Below are positions 35,634 to 45,985 of a stretch of DNA of 64,000 nt, one piece after another. The position numbers and the translations under genes were made by a program. Below the pieces are notes generated by a model, which was not told the origin of the DNA, ran no database searches, and saw only the letters and a list, made by a program, of their open reading frames with translations. The stretch lies in contig NZ_BPIM01000001.1 in the NCBI RefSeq assembly GCF_026004115.1, positions 2,646,501-2,710,500 of the forward strand, written 5' to 3'. Position 1 is the stretch's first letter. The number at the start of each line of letters is the position of its first letter. This DNA is from Meiothermus sp. (GTDB lineage Bacteria; Deinococcota; Deinococci; Deinococcales; Thermaceae).

Positions 35634-36266
35634 TTGACCCCGACCTTTGTTTTGGATGTGGATAGGAAGAATTTACAGGCGGTGCTTCGAATGTATGCCC
35701 AGGGGTATTTCCCCCTCGGTATGGAGCAGGGGATTGGCTGGTTTGACCAGCGGGCCTACGGAACCCCCTACCGGGCCGTGATGCCCCTGGACGAGCGTTT
35801 TCATGTGCCGCGCAGCTTGCGGCGGGTGCTCAACGCCAGGCGCTTTGAGGTTCGCATCAACGCCGATTTTGCAGGCGTACTCGAGGGTTGCGCCACCCGC
35901 GGCGGTTCTTTCTCGAGCGAGACCTGGCTTACGCCTGAGGTAGCCCGGCTCTACCTGGGACTGCACCGCTACGGCTTTGCCCACAGCTTTGAAACCTGGC
36001 AGGGGGGCGTGCTGGCCGGAGGCATCCTGGGCGTGGTGCTTGGGGCGGCTTTTATCGGTGACAGCATGTTTTACCGCGTACCCGATGCCTCCAAGGTGGC
36101 GCTGGTACGGCTGGTGGAGCACCTGCGGGCCCGGGGCTTTGAACTATTCGATGTGCAGGTACAAAACCCCCACCTGGCCCGCTTTGGGGCTGTGGAGATG
36201 GATCCGCTCGAGTTCCGGCAAAGGCTCCAGGAAGCCATTGTGAAGCCTGTGCTGTTTGTGGACTGA
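35634..36266 (+). CDS. aat: Leucyl/phenylalanyl-tRNA-protein transferase
   Basis: 210 residues from a TTG start. [54 protein letters not shown] and [21 protein letters not shown] follow the Aat pattern (GNAT-like fold). The enzyme adds Leu or Phe from aminoacyl-tRNA to N-terminal Arg or Lys, marking proteins for ClpAP/ClpS degradation. The family's usual GES triad is GDS here, a mild variation. Stands alone between non-coding gaps. Confidence 0.9.
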   Translation: MTPTFVLDVDRKNLQAVLRMYAQGYFPLGMEQGIGWFDQRAYGTPYRAVMPLDERFHVPRSLRRVLNARRFEVRINADFAGVLEGCATRGGSFSSETWLTPEVARLYLGLHRYGFAHSFETWQGGVLAGGILGVVLGAAFIGDSMFYRVPDASKVALVRLVEHLRARGFELFDVQVQNPHLARFGAVEMDPLEFRQRLQEAIVKPVLFVD

Positions 36267-36328
36267 TACGGCGTGCCTGTCATCCCGAAGCCCCCTGCTT
36301 CACCCTGTGGGGCGTTAGGATAAGGCCC

Positions 36329-37603
<1,275 letters not shown>

Positions 37604-37623
37604 GCAGCAGCGAAGGAGCGCAT

Positions 37624-38322
37624 ATGGCTGTTTATCGGCTGGACGAACACGTACCTCAGATTCACCCCAGCGCCTTTATTGCACCCACTGCCCTGGTTGT
37701 TGGTCAGGCTGAAATCGGCGAGAATGCCTCGGTCTGGTTTGGGGCGGTGGTGCGCTCGGACACCGAGAAGGTGGTAATCGGTGCGGGCAGCAACGTACAG
37801 GATGGTGCGATTCTGCATGCCGACCCCGGCGACCCCTGCATTCTAGGGAAAAATGTAACTGTGGGGCACCGGGCTGTGGTGCACGGGGCGCTGGTGGAAG
37901 ACGGCGCCCTTATTGGGATTGGTGCGGTGGTTCTAAACCAGGCCCGGGTGGGCAAGGGGGCCATGGTGGGGGCCGGTGCGGTGGTGCCGCCGGGAATGGA
38001 AATTCCTGCGGGTATGCTGGCCATCGGCATCCCGGCCAAGGTGCGAGGGCCGGTAGAACCCACCCAGAACGCCGAGCGGTACGTAGAACTCTCACGCCAC
38101 TATCTGGCCCACCTGGCCCCCATTGCGCCGATTGGACGCTATCAGGTGACCCTGCGCGGACAGGACGCACTTAACCCCTTCAGCGACCTGCATTTGCAAC
38201 TCAAACGGGGCGAGCCGGAGGCGCTCCTGGCCCTCAAGGCCATTGTGGAAGGGCGCACAAGCGATGCCAAGGCCGAGGTGCTGCACGAACTGGTGCGCGA
38301 AGGTCTGATTCGGCCCATTTGA
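37624..38322 (+). CDS. Gamma-carbonic anhydrase-like hexapeptide protein
   Basis: 232 residues, with GAAGGAGCGCAT before the ATG. Residues 1 to about 150 are a left-handed beta helix with hexapeptide turns (VVGQAEIGENASVWFGAVVRSD, ILHADPG, NVTVGHRAVVHGALV) and the three zinc histidines in HAD, GHRAVVHG. The C-terminal about 75 residues are an extra helical part beyond the usual family length of about 175. Could be a carbonic anhydrase or an acyltransferase-like protein; activity not known. Confidence 0.88.
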   Translation: MAVYRLDEHVPQIHPSAFIAPTALVVGQAEIGENASVWFGAVVRSDTEKVVIGAGSNVQDGAILHADPGDPCILGKNVTVGHRAVVHGALVEDGALIGIGAVVLNQARVGKGAMVGAGAVVPPGMEIPAGMLAIGIPAKVRGPVEPTQNAERYVELSRHYLAHLAPIAPIGRYQVTLRGQDALNPFSDLHLQLKRGEPEALLALKAIVEGRTSDAKAEVLHELVREGLIRPI

Positions 38323-38378
38323 GGCCGTGTTTGGATGCCACAGGCTAAGCCAACAATTTCGTGTAGGGTGATCTGGAG

Positions 38379-38726
38379 GTGGCGGCCTGGGTTGTGAAAC
38401 CAAAAACCCCCCAACCCTTTGCGGTGATGGGGTGGGCGACTTTGGTTTTGTGCGTCTCGCTGATGTTTGGCCTGCGTGGAATGGTGATGTTTCCCGCAGA
38501 GCCTGTCCAAATAGACCATCACCTACCAGCCCACAGCGATACCGACCAAAACCCCGACCACCAGGGGCACTGCCCATTGTGCTTCTTGCAGATGCTGTTG
38601 CCCTGGTTGGCGCCTGCGCTGGTGGCGGTGTATCTATTTTTCCTAAAGCTTCGGATAGGGACAGGGGAGTGCTGCGCCCGAGAGGAGTTCCTCGAGGTGA
38701 TTGCGGCTCGAGGGCCGCCGATCTGA
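38379..38726 (+). CDS. DUF2946-like small membrane protein (copper cluster)
   Basis: 115 residues with a GTG start. Two hydrophobic segments (about 15-35 and 70-90) enclose a loop with HHLPAHSDTDQNPDHQGHCPLCFLQ, a His-rich stretch with C-P-L-C. This resembles DUF2946, a family often found with copper resistance genes. His and Cys in the loop suggest metal binding. First gene of the run leading to CopC/CopD. An alternative GTG at 38394 is possible. Role in copper handling is inferred from composition and neighbours. Confidence 0.65.
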   Translation: MAAWVVKPKTPQPFAVMGWATLVLCVSLMFGLRGMVMFPAEPVQIDHHLPAHSDTDQNPDHQGHCPLCFLQMLLPWLAPALVAVYLFFLKLRIGTGECCAREEFLEVIAARGPPI

Positions 38727-38833
38727 CCTGCTGCTTGGTTGAGGTAGTCGGGATATACCTGAGCAATTCGATTGTTGCCATTGGAGCGCTGGCTCTGGCT
38801 CAGCACTTTATGGCTTCTCCTGAGGAAGATACG

Positions 38834-39271
38834 ATGAAAAAAGCCCTTTTTGCCTTTGGGGTACTGCTTGGCCTGGCCTTAGCGCATGCCGAGTACAAAA
38901 GCTCCACCCCCTCGGCCAATGCAACCGTCCGCACGGCCCCCAGATCGGTGGTTATAAACTTTACCGCGGCCGTAGAAGTACGCCTCTCGACCTTCAAGGT
39001 CTACCCCCTCAATGCGCCCGAGGAGGCCTGGGGTAGCCCTACCCGGCTGCGCCGGCTGGCGCAGCCCCTGGTGCGCGAGGTGCTTCCCCTGCGGGGTGAT
39101 GCGGCCCGGCGGGTAGATGCGGGCGTAACTACCTCGGCCCGCACAAGCAAAAGCGTGACCCTTGCGCTAAAACCGGGGCTTCAGCCCGGGGCCTATGTGG
39201 TGATGTGGAAGAACCTGGGTGTCGATGGCCACCCCGAGACCGATTTCTTCGTATTCATTTACAAGCCCTGA
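38834..39271 (+). CDS. copC: CopC-type periplasmic copper-binding protein
   Basis: 145 residues from ATG 38834. Signal peptide MKKALFAFGVLLGLALA, cleaved to leave an N-terminal histidine (HAEYKSSTP), which together with the Asp and His of DGH near the C-terminus (LGVDGHPET) forms the Cu(II) site of CopC. A beta-sandwich is expected. An insertion with many Arg/Leu at about 65-95 makes it larger than plain CopC (about 100 mature residues). Delivers copper to CopD in the membrane. Confidence 0.9.
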   Translation: MKKALFAFGVLLGLALAHAEYKSSTPSANATVRTAPRSVVINFTAAVEVRLSTFKVYPLNAPEEAWGSPTRLRRLAQPLVREVLPLRGDAARRVDAGVTTSARTSKSVTLALKPGLQPGAYVVMWKNLGVDGHPETDFFVFIYKP

Positions 39272-39384
39272 GCGGCCGCTAGGCCGAAGCCGGTGTTCTG
39301 AGTCCTGCCCCATGCTGGGGGATTATGCTGATCTGCAAAGAGTCTGTGCCTTTTGACCTGGCCTTACTTGACCCGAGCACTGCC

Positions 39385-40536
39385 ATGCCACACGAACATG
39401 ACAATACCCAGTCTGCTCTGAGGGCTGCGCTGTACATCGGGGTTTTCTTGCTTGTGGGGGCCGGGGTATTCGCCCGCTATGTGGGGCCCCAGGCCGCCAG
39501 GGCCCAGCGCTGGCGGGTGTGGTACCTGCTTTCGGGGGGCTTTTTGCTGGCTTTGGGGGCAACGGTTTATGGTGTCTACCACGTAGTCTGGATGTTGGGC
39601 GATACCGCACTGGTGGGTCGCTACCTGCTCGAGACCCATCAGGGCAACCTCCTGCTGGCTCGGCTTTTATTGCTGGTTGGCCTTCTGGGTCTATCCATGG
39701 GCTGGTTTCGCCTCGACCGCTGGGTATACCCCCCTTTGGCGCTGGGTCTGCTCCTAACCCTGAGCCTCACCGCCCATGCCGGGGCTGCCGGAGGGCTAGA
39801 ACTCCTGGCCGACCTGTTGCACCTGGGCGCAGGGGTGGTCTGGGCAGGGGGGGTGCTGGCCCTGGCGGTGGTCTGGCCAGGCACACGCTACGAGGCCGTG
39901 CTCCAGGCCATCCGCGGTCTTTCGGCCCTGGGCCTGGCTTCGGTGGCAGGGCTAACCCTGTTGGGGCTATACCTTTCCTGGGCGCGGTTAGGCGAGTTTT
40001 CCAACCTTTGGAGCACCGCCTACGGCCAGCGCTTGCTGCTTAAGCTGGGGTTGGTGGCCCTGGTGGTGGGGGTGGCGGCGGCGAACCGGCTCTGGCTCTT
40101 GCCGCGGTTGCGGGCCAAGCAAGTCAGGGGGCTGCAAACCGTGAGCCTCGAGGCCGCCCTGATTGTGGGCGTGTTGCTGGCCAGTGGCCTGCTTGCCACC
40201 ACCGAACCCCCCCCACCGCCCGGTCAGGCGGCTCCCCGCATCGTCAATATTTCGGAAACTTTTGGGAACCGGCGCTATGTGGGGCAGTTGTTCAGCCAGG
40301 CCGGCCTGATTCACCTGTACCTCGATTTACGCGATGCCGAGGGGAATCTGCTGGAGGGCGGGCCTGCCCTACGGGTACGGGCAGAGCGCGGGAGCGAGCT
40401 TTTAGAGGATATCCCGGTGCCCTTCTATAAGTCGCAGTACCACAGCGCTTTGCTGGCCAGGCAAGCCGGCGAGTGGCGGGTGGAGCTGGAGCTACCGGAG
40501 AAGACCCTCGAGTTCACCCTGGAAGTACAGCGTTGA
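39385..40536 (+). CDS. copD: CopD-type copper import membrane protein
   Basis: About 383 residues from the ATG at 39385 (MPHEHDNTQ); an upstream ATG at 39325 is also open. Eight hydrophobic segments, with HVVWMLGD, LTAHAGAAGG and DLLHLGAGVVWAGG bearing the membrane histidines of the CopD domain (PF05425). After about residue 290 a soluble beta-rich part, probably outside, completes the protein. Together with CopC it moves copper to the cytoplasm or to oxidase assembly. The hydrophilic HEH start may bind metal. Confidence 0.85.
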   Translation: MPHEHDNTQSALRAALYIGVFLLVGAGVFARYVGPQAARAQRWRVWYLLSGGFLLALGATVYGVYHVVWMLGDTALVGRYLLETHQGNLLLARLLLLVGLLGLSMGWFRLDRWVYPPLALGLLLTLSLTAHAGAAGGLELLADLLHLGAGVVWAGGVLALAVVWPGTRYEAVLQAIRGLSALGLASVAGLTLLGLYLSWARLGEFSNLWSTAYGQRLLLKLGLVALVVGVAAANRLWLLPRLRAKQVRGLQTVSLEAALIVGVLLASGLLATTEPPPPPGQAAPRIVNISETFGNRRYVGQLFSQAGLIHLYLDLRDAEGNLLEGGPALRVRAERGSELLEDIPVPFYKSQYHSALLARQAGEWRVELELPEKTLEFTLEVQR

Positions 40537-40597
40537 GGGCTGTTTCACACGATTCTGCCAGTTGTTTTGATAACCTTATAGGTAAGGAGCAGTGCTA

Positions 40598-41338
40598 ATG
40601 AAAGCATGGTTATTCCTCTTAACACTCGGCCTCGCAGGCGCTTTGGCTGCGCCGGTGGAGCTCAAAATCAACCTGCGGGTAGGCGACCAGCCCTTGCAGT
40701 TTGGCCAAACCTACCAGACCCCTCAGGGCCAGCGCTACCAGATTGAGCTGCTCAGGTTTTACATTTCCGAGGTGGCCCTGGTGCGGCCCGATGGCCGCGA
40801 GGTGCGGGCCGACGGGCTGGTGCTGGCCGAGTTCAAGCGTGAGGCCCCCACGCAGGGGGTCAGCGTGATAAAAATGGACGTGCCGGCAGGGCAGTACCGC
40901 GGTATTCGCTTCAACGTGGGGGTGCCGCGTGAGCTCAACCACCTCGACGCCGGCACCCAGCAGATGCCTTTGGGGGTAAACTCCGGCATGTACTGGGCCT
41001 GGAACCCCGGCTATATTTTTTACCGGCTCGAGGGGGTGGCCTTGCTGCCGGAAGGCAAGCAGAAGTGGATCATTCATATGGGCACCGATGCCTTTCGCAT
41101 TCCGGTGCGCCTGCAAGACCTCCAGACCCGGCGGGTGCAGATCAACATTCCACCCGCTGGGGGTTCCATCACCCTAAACCTCGATGTGGCCAGAGCCTTT
41201 CAACCGGGACCGGGCGGGGCCTTTGTGGATTGGCGCAAGCAGTCCTTGCGCCAGTTGCACGGCCTGAGCCCCGAGACCAGCCTCCTGATGTCGGTGGTGT
41301 ATTTCAACATGCAGACGGCTTTTTCGCTGGCAAACTAA
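40598..41338 (+). CDS. MbnP-like copper-binding protein
   Basis: 246 residues from ATG 40598 (RBS AAGGAG); a GTG at 40592 is too close to that site. Signal peptide then a beta-sandwich with the MbnP pattern: LRFYISEVALVRPDG, GVPRELNHLD, GMYWAWNPGYIFYRLEG. In methanotrophs MbnP binds copper through an oxidised tryptophan (kynurenine) made by the di-haem enzyme MbnH. The next gene encodes an MbnH-like protein, so the pair is conserved here. Several Trp are present; which one is modified cannot be said. Confidence 0.85.
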   Translation: MKAWLFLLTLGLAGALAAPVELKINLRVGDQPLQFGQTYQTPQGQRYQIELLRFYISEVALVRPDGREVRADGLVLAEFKREAPTQGVSVIKMDVPAGQYRGIRFNVGVPRELNHLDAGTQQMPLGVNSGMYWAWNPGYIFYRLEGVALLPEGKQKWIIHMGTDAFRIPVRLQDLQTRRVQINIPPAGGSITLNLDVARAFQPGPGGAFVDWRKQSLRQLHGLSPETSLLMSVVYFNMQTAFSLAN

Positions 41339-41353
41339 TGCTCTGGGTGGCGT

Positions 41354-42412
41354 ATGCAAGGCTGGCGTGTGGGATGGTTGGGGCTGCTCCTCTTGGGGGC
41401 CGGACTGCTGGCCTTTTATTTCTGGCCCCGTCCAAAGCCAGCAGCGGCCCAGGCCGAGCCCGCACCCGCCGCCCATCCGACCAGTCCCCGCATTCTTTTT
41501 GCCGAGCGAACAGTACCGGTACCCGACGACAACCCCCAGACCCCTGCCAAGGTGGAACTGGGGCAGCGGCTCTTCTACGATCCCCGGCTTTCCAAAGACG
41601 GCAAGGTGGCCTGCGCAAGCTGTCACAAGCCCGAGTTTGCTTTTAGCGATGGGGGTAAGCCAGTGAGCACCGGTATTTTTGGCCGCCAGGGCAGCCGCAA
41701 TGCGCCCTCCCTCACCAATGTGGCGTTTCGCAGACACCTGTTCTGGGAAGGGCGCTCGCCCCGGCTCGAGCTCCAGGCGGTAGGCCCCCTCACCGCCCAC
41801 GACGAGATGGGCATGGAGCCCGAGGAACTTGCGCAAAGGCTAGGGGCCATCCCCGAGTACGCCAAAGCCTTCCAGGAGGTCTTTGGTGAGCCCCCCACCC
41901 TCAAGACCACCGCCTATGCCATAGCGGCCTTCGAACGTACCCTGCTTTCCTACAACAGCCCCTTCGACCGCTACCAGGCCGGCGACGACAAAGCCATGAG
42001 CGAGGCGGCTTTACGCGGAATGGAAATTTTTTTTAGCGAGAAGGGCGACTGCTTTCATTGCCATGTGGGCCCCGAATTCACCGACGACGAACCGCGCAAT
42101 ACGGCACTCTACACCGTGTACAAGGACATCGGGCTGGCCCGTGCAACCGGCAGGGACGAAGACGTGGGCAAGTTCAAAACCCCCACCCTGCGCAATGTGG
42201 CCCTCACTGCCCCCTACATGCACGACGGCTCCATCCAAACCCTGCGCGAGGCGGTGCAGCACTATAATCAGGGCGGCCAGCCCAACCTCAACGCCGATGC
42301 CCTCATCAGACCTTTGGGCCTGACCGAGGCCGAGGTGGACGATTTGGTGGCTTTTTTGAGGTCGCTGACCGATGAGAGTTTTGGCACCAACCCGGCCTTT
42401 TTGCCGCCTTAG
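41354..42412 (+). CDS. MbnH-like di-haem cytochrome c peroxidase-family protein
   Basis: 352 residues. One N-terminal membrane anchor (about 6-23), then two c-type haem sites, CASCH and CFHCH, in the bacterial di-haem peroxidase fold (RLFYDPRLSKDGK, APSLTNVAFRRHLFWEG, YMHDGSIQTLREAV). Relatives either reduce H2O2 or, as MbnH and MauG, form a bis-Fe(IV) state that oxidises a partner protein. Immediately after the MbnP-like gene, hence an MbnH role is the best guess. Needs cytochrome c maturation, not encoded here. Confidence 0.88.
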   Translation: MQGWRVGWLGLLLLGAGLLAFYFWPRPKPAAAQAEPAPAAHPTSPRILFAERTVPVPDDNPQTPAKVELGQRLFYDPRLSKDGKVACASCHKPEFAFSDGGKPVSTGIFGRQGSRNAPSLTNVAFRRHLFWEGRSPRLELQAVGPLTAHDEMGMEPEELAQRLGAIPEYAKAFQEVFGEPPTLKTTAYAIAAFERTLLSYNSPFDRYQAGDDKAMSEAALRGMEIFFSEKGDCFHCHVGPEFTDDEPRNTALYTVYKDIGLARATGRDEDVGKFKTPTLRNVALTAPYMHDGSIQTLREAVQHYNQGGQPNLNADALIRPLGLTEAEVDDLVAFLRSLTDESFGTNPAFLPP

Positions 42413-42425
42413 GAGCGTATTTGCC

Positions 42426-42845
42426 ATGAGATGGATACCCGGATGGCTCCTGGTGCTGGCCTTGACCAGCCTTGCCCTGGCCCACCCCTTCGAGGGCAGC
42501 GGAGGCTTCGTACAGGGCCAGGTAGACTTTGAGCCCAACGATGCTGTACCCGTTGCGGGCCGAGCCACGGTGGCCTGGATCGAATTCATCCGGGTAGGTA
42601 GCCTGCCCATCAACCCCCAGGACTGTTTTTGCACGCTGCTGTTTTACCAGGGCAAGGTAAGCGCTACGGCCCAGCCCGATGCCCAGGTACGTATGCAGTT
42701 CAACCCCCGCACCGGGCGAGTGGAAGGGGTGGTCAAGTTTCCCAAACCGGGCCCTTACTTTCTAGTGTTGCTCGGCAGGCCCATGCCCGGCAAAAAGGTG
42801 CCAGCCTTCATCATGAACAGCATTATCCAGGTGTTGCCTCGATAG
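42426..42845 (+). CDS. Small secreted protein at end of copper cluster
   Basis: 139 residues. Signal peptide ends LALA, leaving His as the first mature residue (HPFEGSGG), as in CopC. This is the only histidine. A C-F-C pair lies in NPQDCFCTLLFY. The rest is beta-rich (IG-like sandwich suspected: VRMQFNPRTGRVEGVVKF). No characterised family recognised. A new copper protein is a reasonable idea from the N-terminal His, the Cys pair and the operon, but is inference. 13 bp after the MbnH-like gene. Confidence 0.75.
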   Translation: MRWIPGWLLVLALTSLALAHPFEGSGGFVQGQVDFEPNDAVPVAGRATVAWIEFIRVGSLPINPQDCFCTLLFYQGKVSATAQPDAQVRMQFNPRTGRVEGVVKFPKPGPYFLVLLGRPMPGKKVPAFIMNSIIQVLPR

Positions 42846-42854
42846 GCTGCTTTC

Positions 42855-42900
42855 CCCAGCCCCTATAGTCCAGGATTGTGGCTGGGAGGGGCAGAATTTT
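42855..42900 (+). terminator. Probable terminator of the copper cluster
   Basis: CCCAGCC (42855-42861) can pair with GGCTGGG (42880-42886), followed shortly by TTTT at 42897-42900. The loop is long (18 nt), so it is only moderately convincing. Confidence 0.4.
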
Positions 42901-43106
42901 ATCAGCCCCGTAAATGGCCACACCTGGTCTCGGCTATTTGTTCCTGATCTGCCCCCGTTCAGTGTGAAGCACAGATTAATGCCAGATTTGGTCGGTTCGT
43001 TAGCATTTTGCTTGGAACCCCTGCAAACTGTAGACCTTCCTTCAGTCTGGGCCTGGATTTTGCGGCGTAATAAAGCTATGTTGCAACAACCCGGAGGGAG
43101 GACACG

Positions 43107-44588
43107 GTGAAACGGATGGTTTGGTTGATCTTGCTGGTGTTGCTGCTACCTGGGGCGCTGGCCCAGCAGCTCCGCGAGCAAATACGCAAATACACCCTGG
43201 ACAATGGTTTGCGGGTGTTGATGGTGCCCGACAAGACCGCCCCGGTCATCCACTTTAACCTGATGTTTGATGTGGGGGGCGTGGACGAAGCGCCGGGTCT
43301 GGGGGGCATTGCCCACATGGTAGAGCACATGGCCTTCAAGGGCACCCCCACCATCGGCAGCCTGGACTGGACCAAAGAGAAAGCCGCTTTGGAGGCAGTT
43401 GACAAAGCCCGGGCCGACCTCGACCGGGCCATCGCCAGCCGGGCTGCGCAGGAGGAGATCCAGCGACTGACCGCTGCCTACAACCAGGCCCGCGAAGAGG
43501 CCAAGAAACTGGCCCTGCCCAACGCCATAGACCAGCTTTTTACCAACAACGGCGAGCAGGGTCTGAATGCCTCCACCGGCTACGACCGCACCGACTACCG
43601 GGTTTCGCTGCCCTCGAATCGCCTCGAGCTCTACCTGCGGGTCTACGCCGATGTGATGCTGAACGCGGTTTTCCGCAGCTTCTACGAAGAGGCCGATGTG
43701 GTGCTCGAGGAGCGCCGCCAGCGCAGCGAGAACGACCCCAACGGGGCTTTGAGCGAGGTTTTTTTGCGCACGGCCTTCCAGGTGCACCCCTATGGGCGGC
43801 CCCTGATTGGCAGCCGCGAGGAGATTCAGGGCTACCGGGTAGATAGAGCCATGGCGTTCTGGAAGACCCACTACCACCCCAACCGGGCGGTGCTGGTGCT
43901 TGTGGGCGATGTGGAGCCGGAGCGGGACATCCAGCTGGTGCGCCGCTACATGGGGGCGATTCCCCGGGGCCCCGCACGGCCCAACCTGAACATTCCCGCT
44001 GAGCCGCCCCAGGCCGCCGAGCGGCGGGCAACGCTCGAGTACAACGCCCAGCCCAGCCTGCTGATCGGCTTCCACAAGCCGACTTACCCGAACCGTGACG
44101 CCTACGTGATGGACATGATTGACTCCATCCTGACCGAGGGGCGCACCAGCCGCCTGTTCCGTCGCCTGGTAATCCAGGAACAGGCTGCGCTCAATGTAAG
44201 CTCGAGTTCGGCCTCGCCGGGCTTCCGCTATCCCAATATGTTTACCATCTCAGCCCAGCCCCGCGCCCCACGCACCACGGCGGATCTCGAGCGCTTCATT
44301 TACGAGGAGTTGGAGCGCCTCAAGAACGAGCCGGTCGGTTCGCAGGAGCTTCAGAAGGTGCGCAACCAGACCCGCGCAGCCTATCTGCGGGTTCTGCAGG
44401 GTGGGCCGGGCCTGGCCCAGACCCTGGCCTTCTACGAACTGTTTTTTGGCGGCTATCAGCGCATCTTTGAGGAAGAAGCCATCTATAACACCATTACCGC
44501 GGAGGAAATTCAGCAGGCTGCCCGCAGGTACTTCACCCCGCAAAACCGCACGGTGGCCACCCTCGTTACCCGGGGAGGTAGCCGATGA
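43107..44588 (+). CDS. M16 zinc peptidase, catalytic subunit
   Basis: 493 residues. Signal peptide to about residue 20. Inverted zinc motif H-x-x-E-H at 70-74 (HMVEHMAF), as in pitrilysin/processing peptidase. An inserted helical loop at about 90-140 (KAALEAVDKARADLDRAIASR) follows. The second domain contains the usual TEGRTSRLFRRL. Acts outside the cytoplasm on peptides or small unfolded proteins. Overlaps the next M16 gene by ATGA, indicating a heterodimer. Confidence 0.92.
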   Translation: MKRMVWLILLVLLLPGALAQQLREQIRKYTLDNGLRVLMVPDKTAPVIHFNLMFDVGGVDEAPGLGGIAHMVEHMAFKGTPTIGSLDWTKEKAALEAVDKARADLDRAIASRAAQEEIQRLTAAYNQAREEAKKLALPNAIDQLFTNNGEQGLNASTGYDRTDYRVSLPSNRLELYLRVYADVMLNAVFRSFYEEADVVLEERRQRSENDPNGALSEVFLRTAFQVHPYGRPLIGSREEIQGYRVDRAMAFWKTHYHPNRAVLVLVGDVEPERDIQLVRRYMGAIPRGPARPNLNIPAEPPQAAERRATLEYNAQPSLLIGFHKPTYPNRDAYVMDMIDSILTEGRTSRLFRRLVIQEQAALNVSSSSASPGFRYPNMFTISAQPRAPRTTADLERFIYEELERLKNEPVGSQELQKVRNQTRAAYLRVLQGGPGLAQTLAFYELFFGGYQRIFEEEAIYNTITAEEIQQAARRYFTPQNRTVATLVTRGGSR

Positions 44589-45985
44589 AAGCACTGTGGA
44601 GTTTACTGATTGGCCTTTTGACCCTGAGCCTGGCCCAAGGCGTGCCGGCCGACTGGCCCGACCCTTTCAAGATGCAGTTTCAGCGGATCCAGCCCAGCGC
44701 TATCCAGCCCACCCGGGTGCAGCTTTCCAATGGCCTGACCGTCCTGCTGATAGAAGACCGCACGCTGCCTTTTGTAAACGGGCGGATCTATCTGCGGGCC
44801 GGGGCCATCTTCGAGCCGGAAGATAAGGTGGGCCTGAGCGGCATCTTCTCCAGCGTGATGCGCACGGGCGGGGCCGGGGAGCGCACCCCCGACCAGATTG
44901 ACGAAACCCTGGAAACCCTGGCCGCTTCTGTCAGCGTGAGCACCGACAACCTGTTTACCTCGGTGGCGTTTAGTACCCTGACCGAGAACCTTGACCCGGT
45001 GCTGCAAATCTGGGCCGACATCCTGGTGCGCCCGCGTTTTTCCCAAGAGCGTCTAGATCTGGAGAAAGGCCGGGCGCTGGAGGCCATCCGTCGGCGCAAC
45101 GACCAGCCCACCCAGATTGCGGTGCGGGAGTTTGTGCGGCGTATCAACGAGGGCCATCCGGCGGGGCGTATTAGCAGTGTGGCCTCTGTTCAGTCCATCA
45201 CCCGGGACGACCTGGTGGCCTTTCATCAGCGCTTCTTCAAGCCCAACGTAGCCGTGCTGGCCGTTACCGGCGACTTCAACACCCAGGAGATGGTAGCCAG
45301 GCTCGAGCGCGTTCTGCAAGGTTGGCAGCGTGGGGAAGTCACCCTGCCCAGCTTCCCTCCGCCGAGCCCCAAGCCCAGCATTTACTTTGTGCAAAAGGAG
45401 ACCAACCAGAGCGTCATCTACATGGGCAACCCTACCGTGACCGCCTATGCACCGGGCTACAGCGAGCTCGACCTGGTCAGCCGGGTGCTGGGGGATGGCT
45501 TCAACAGCCGCCTGTTTACCGAGGTGCGTACCAAGCGGGGCCTGGCCTATGCCACCGGCGGGGCCCAGACGCAGGGCTTCGGCTGGCCGGGCTTCTTCTA
45601 CGGGGCTTCTATCTCGAGGGTCGAGAAAACCGCCGAGGTGATAGAGCTGATGCTGGCCCAGTTCCGCGATCTGCGTGAGCGACCGGTTTCGCAGGAGGAG
45701 CTCGAGCTCTTCCGCAACAACATCCTGAACGCCGAGGTCTTCCGCTTTACCTCCCGTCAGGCCGTGGCCGAGCGCATCGCCCGCACCCAGATGCTGGGTC
45801 TGTCCGCCGACTACTACGAGCAATACGTGCGCCAGATTCAGGCCGCTACCCCCGCCGATTTGCAGCGGGTCATGCAGCAGTACGTGCGGCCGGAGCAGTT
45901 TGTGATCGTGGTGGTCGGCGACCGGCGGCAGTTCGACAAGCCGCTCTCGAGCCTCGGCAACCTGATTGAGGTGCCGCTCGAGTAG
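44585..45985 (+). CDS. M16 peptidase-like protein without zinc motif (partner subunit)
   Basis: 466 residues with a signal peptide. Same fold as the preceding protein, but the place of H-x-x-E-H reads GLSGIFSSVMRTGG, so no zinc ligands. It keeps the C-terminal Arg/Tyr pair region FNSRLFTEVRTKRGLAYATGG that contributes to the active site of the partner. This catalytic plus non-catalytic pairing is standard for bacterial M16B heterodimers. Translation coupled to the upstream gene. Confidence 0.92.
   Translation: MKALWSLLIGLLTLSLAQGVPADWPDPFKMQFQRIQPSAIQPTRVQLSNGLTVLLIEDRTLPFVNGRIYLRAGAIFEPEDKVGLSGIFSSVMRTGGAGERTPDQIDETLETLAASVSVSTDNLFTSVAFSTLTENLDPVLQIWADILVRPRFSQERLDLEKGRALEAIRRRNDQPTQIAVREFVRRINEGHPAGRISSVASVQSITRDDLVAFHQRFFKPNVAVLAVTGDFNTQEMVARLERVLQGWQRGEVTLPSFPPPSPKPSIYFVQKETNQSVIYMGNPTVTAYAPGYSELDLVSRVLGDGFNSRLFTEVRTKRGLAYATGGAQTQGFGWPGFFYGASISRVEKTAEVIELMLAQFRDLRERPVSQEELELFRNNILNAEVFRFTSRQAVAERIARTQMLGLSADYYEQYVRQIQAATPADLQRVMQQYVRPEQFVIVVVGDRRQFDKPLSSLGNLIEVPLE

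Noticed and set aside
38432-38833. In-frame extension upstream of copC
   Set aside because: It overlaps the DUF2946-like gene in another frame; the real start at 38834 has a ribosome site and a signal peptide.
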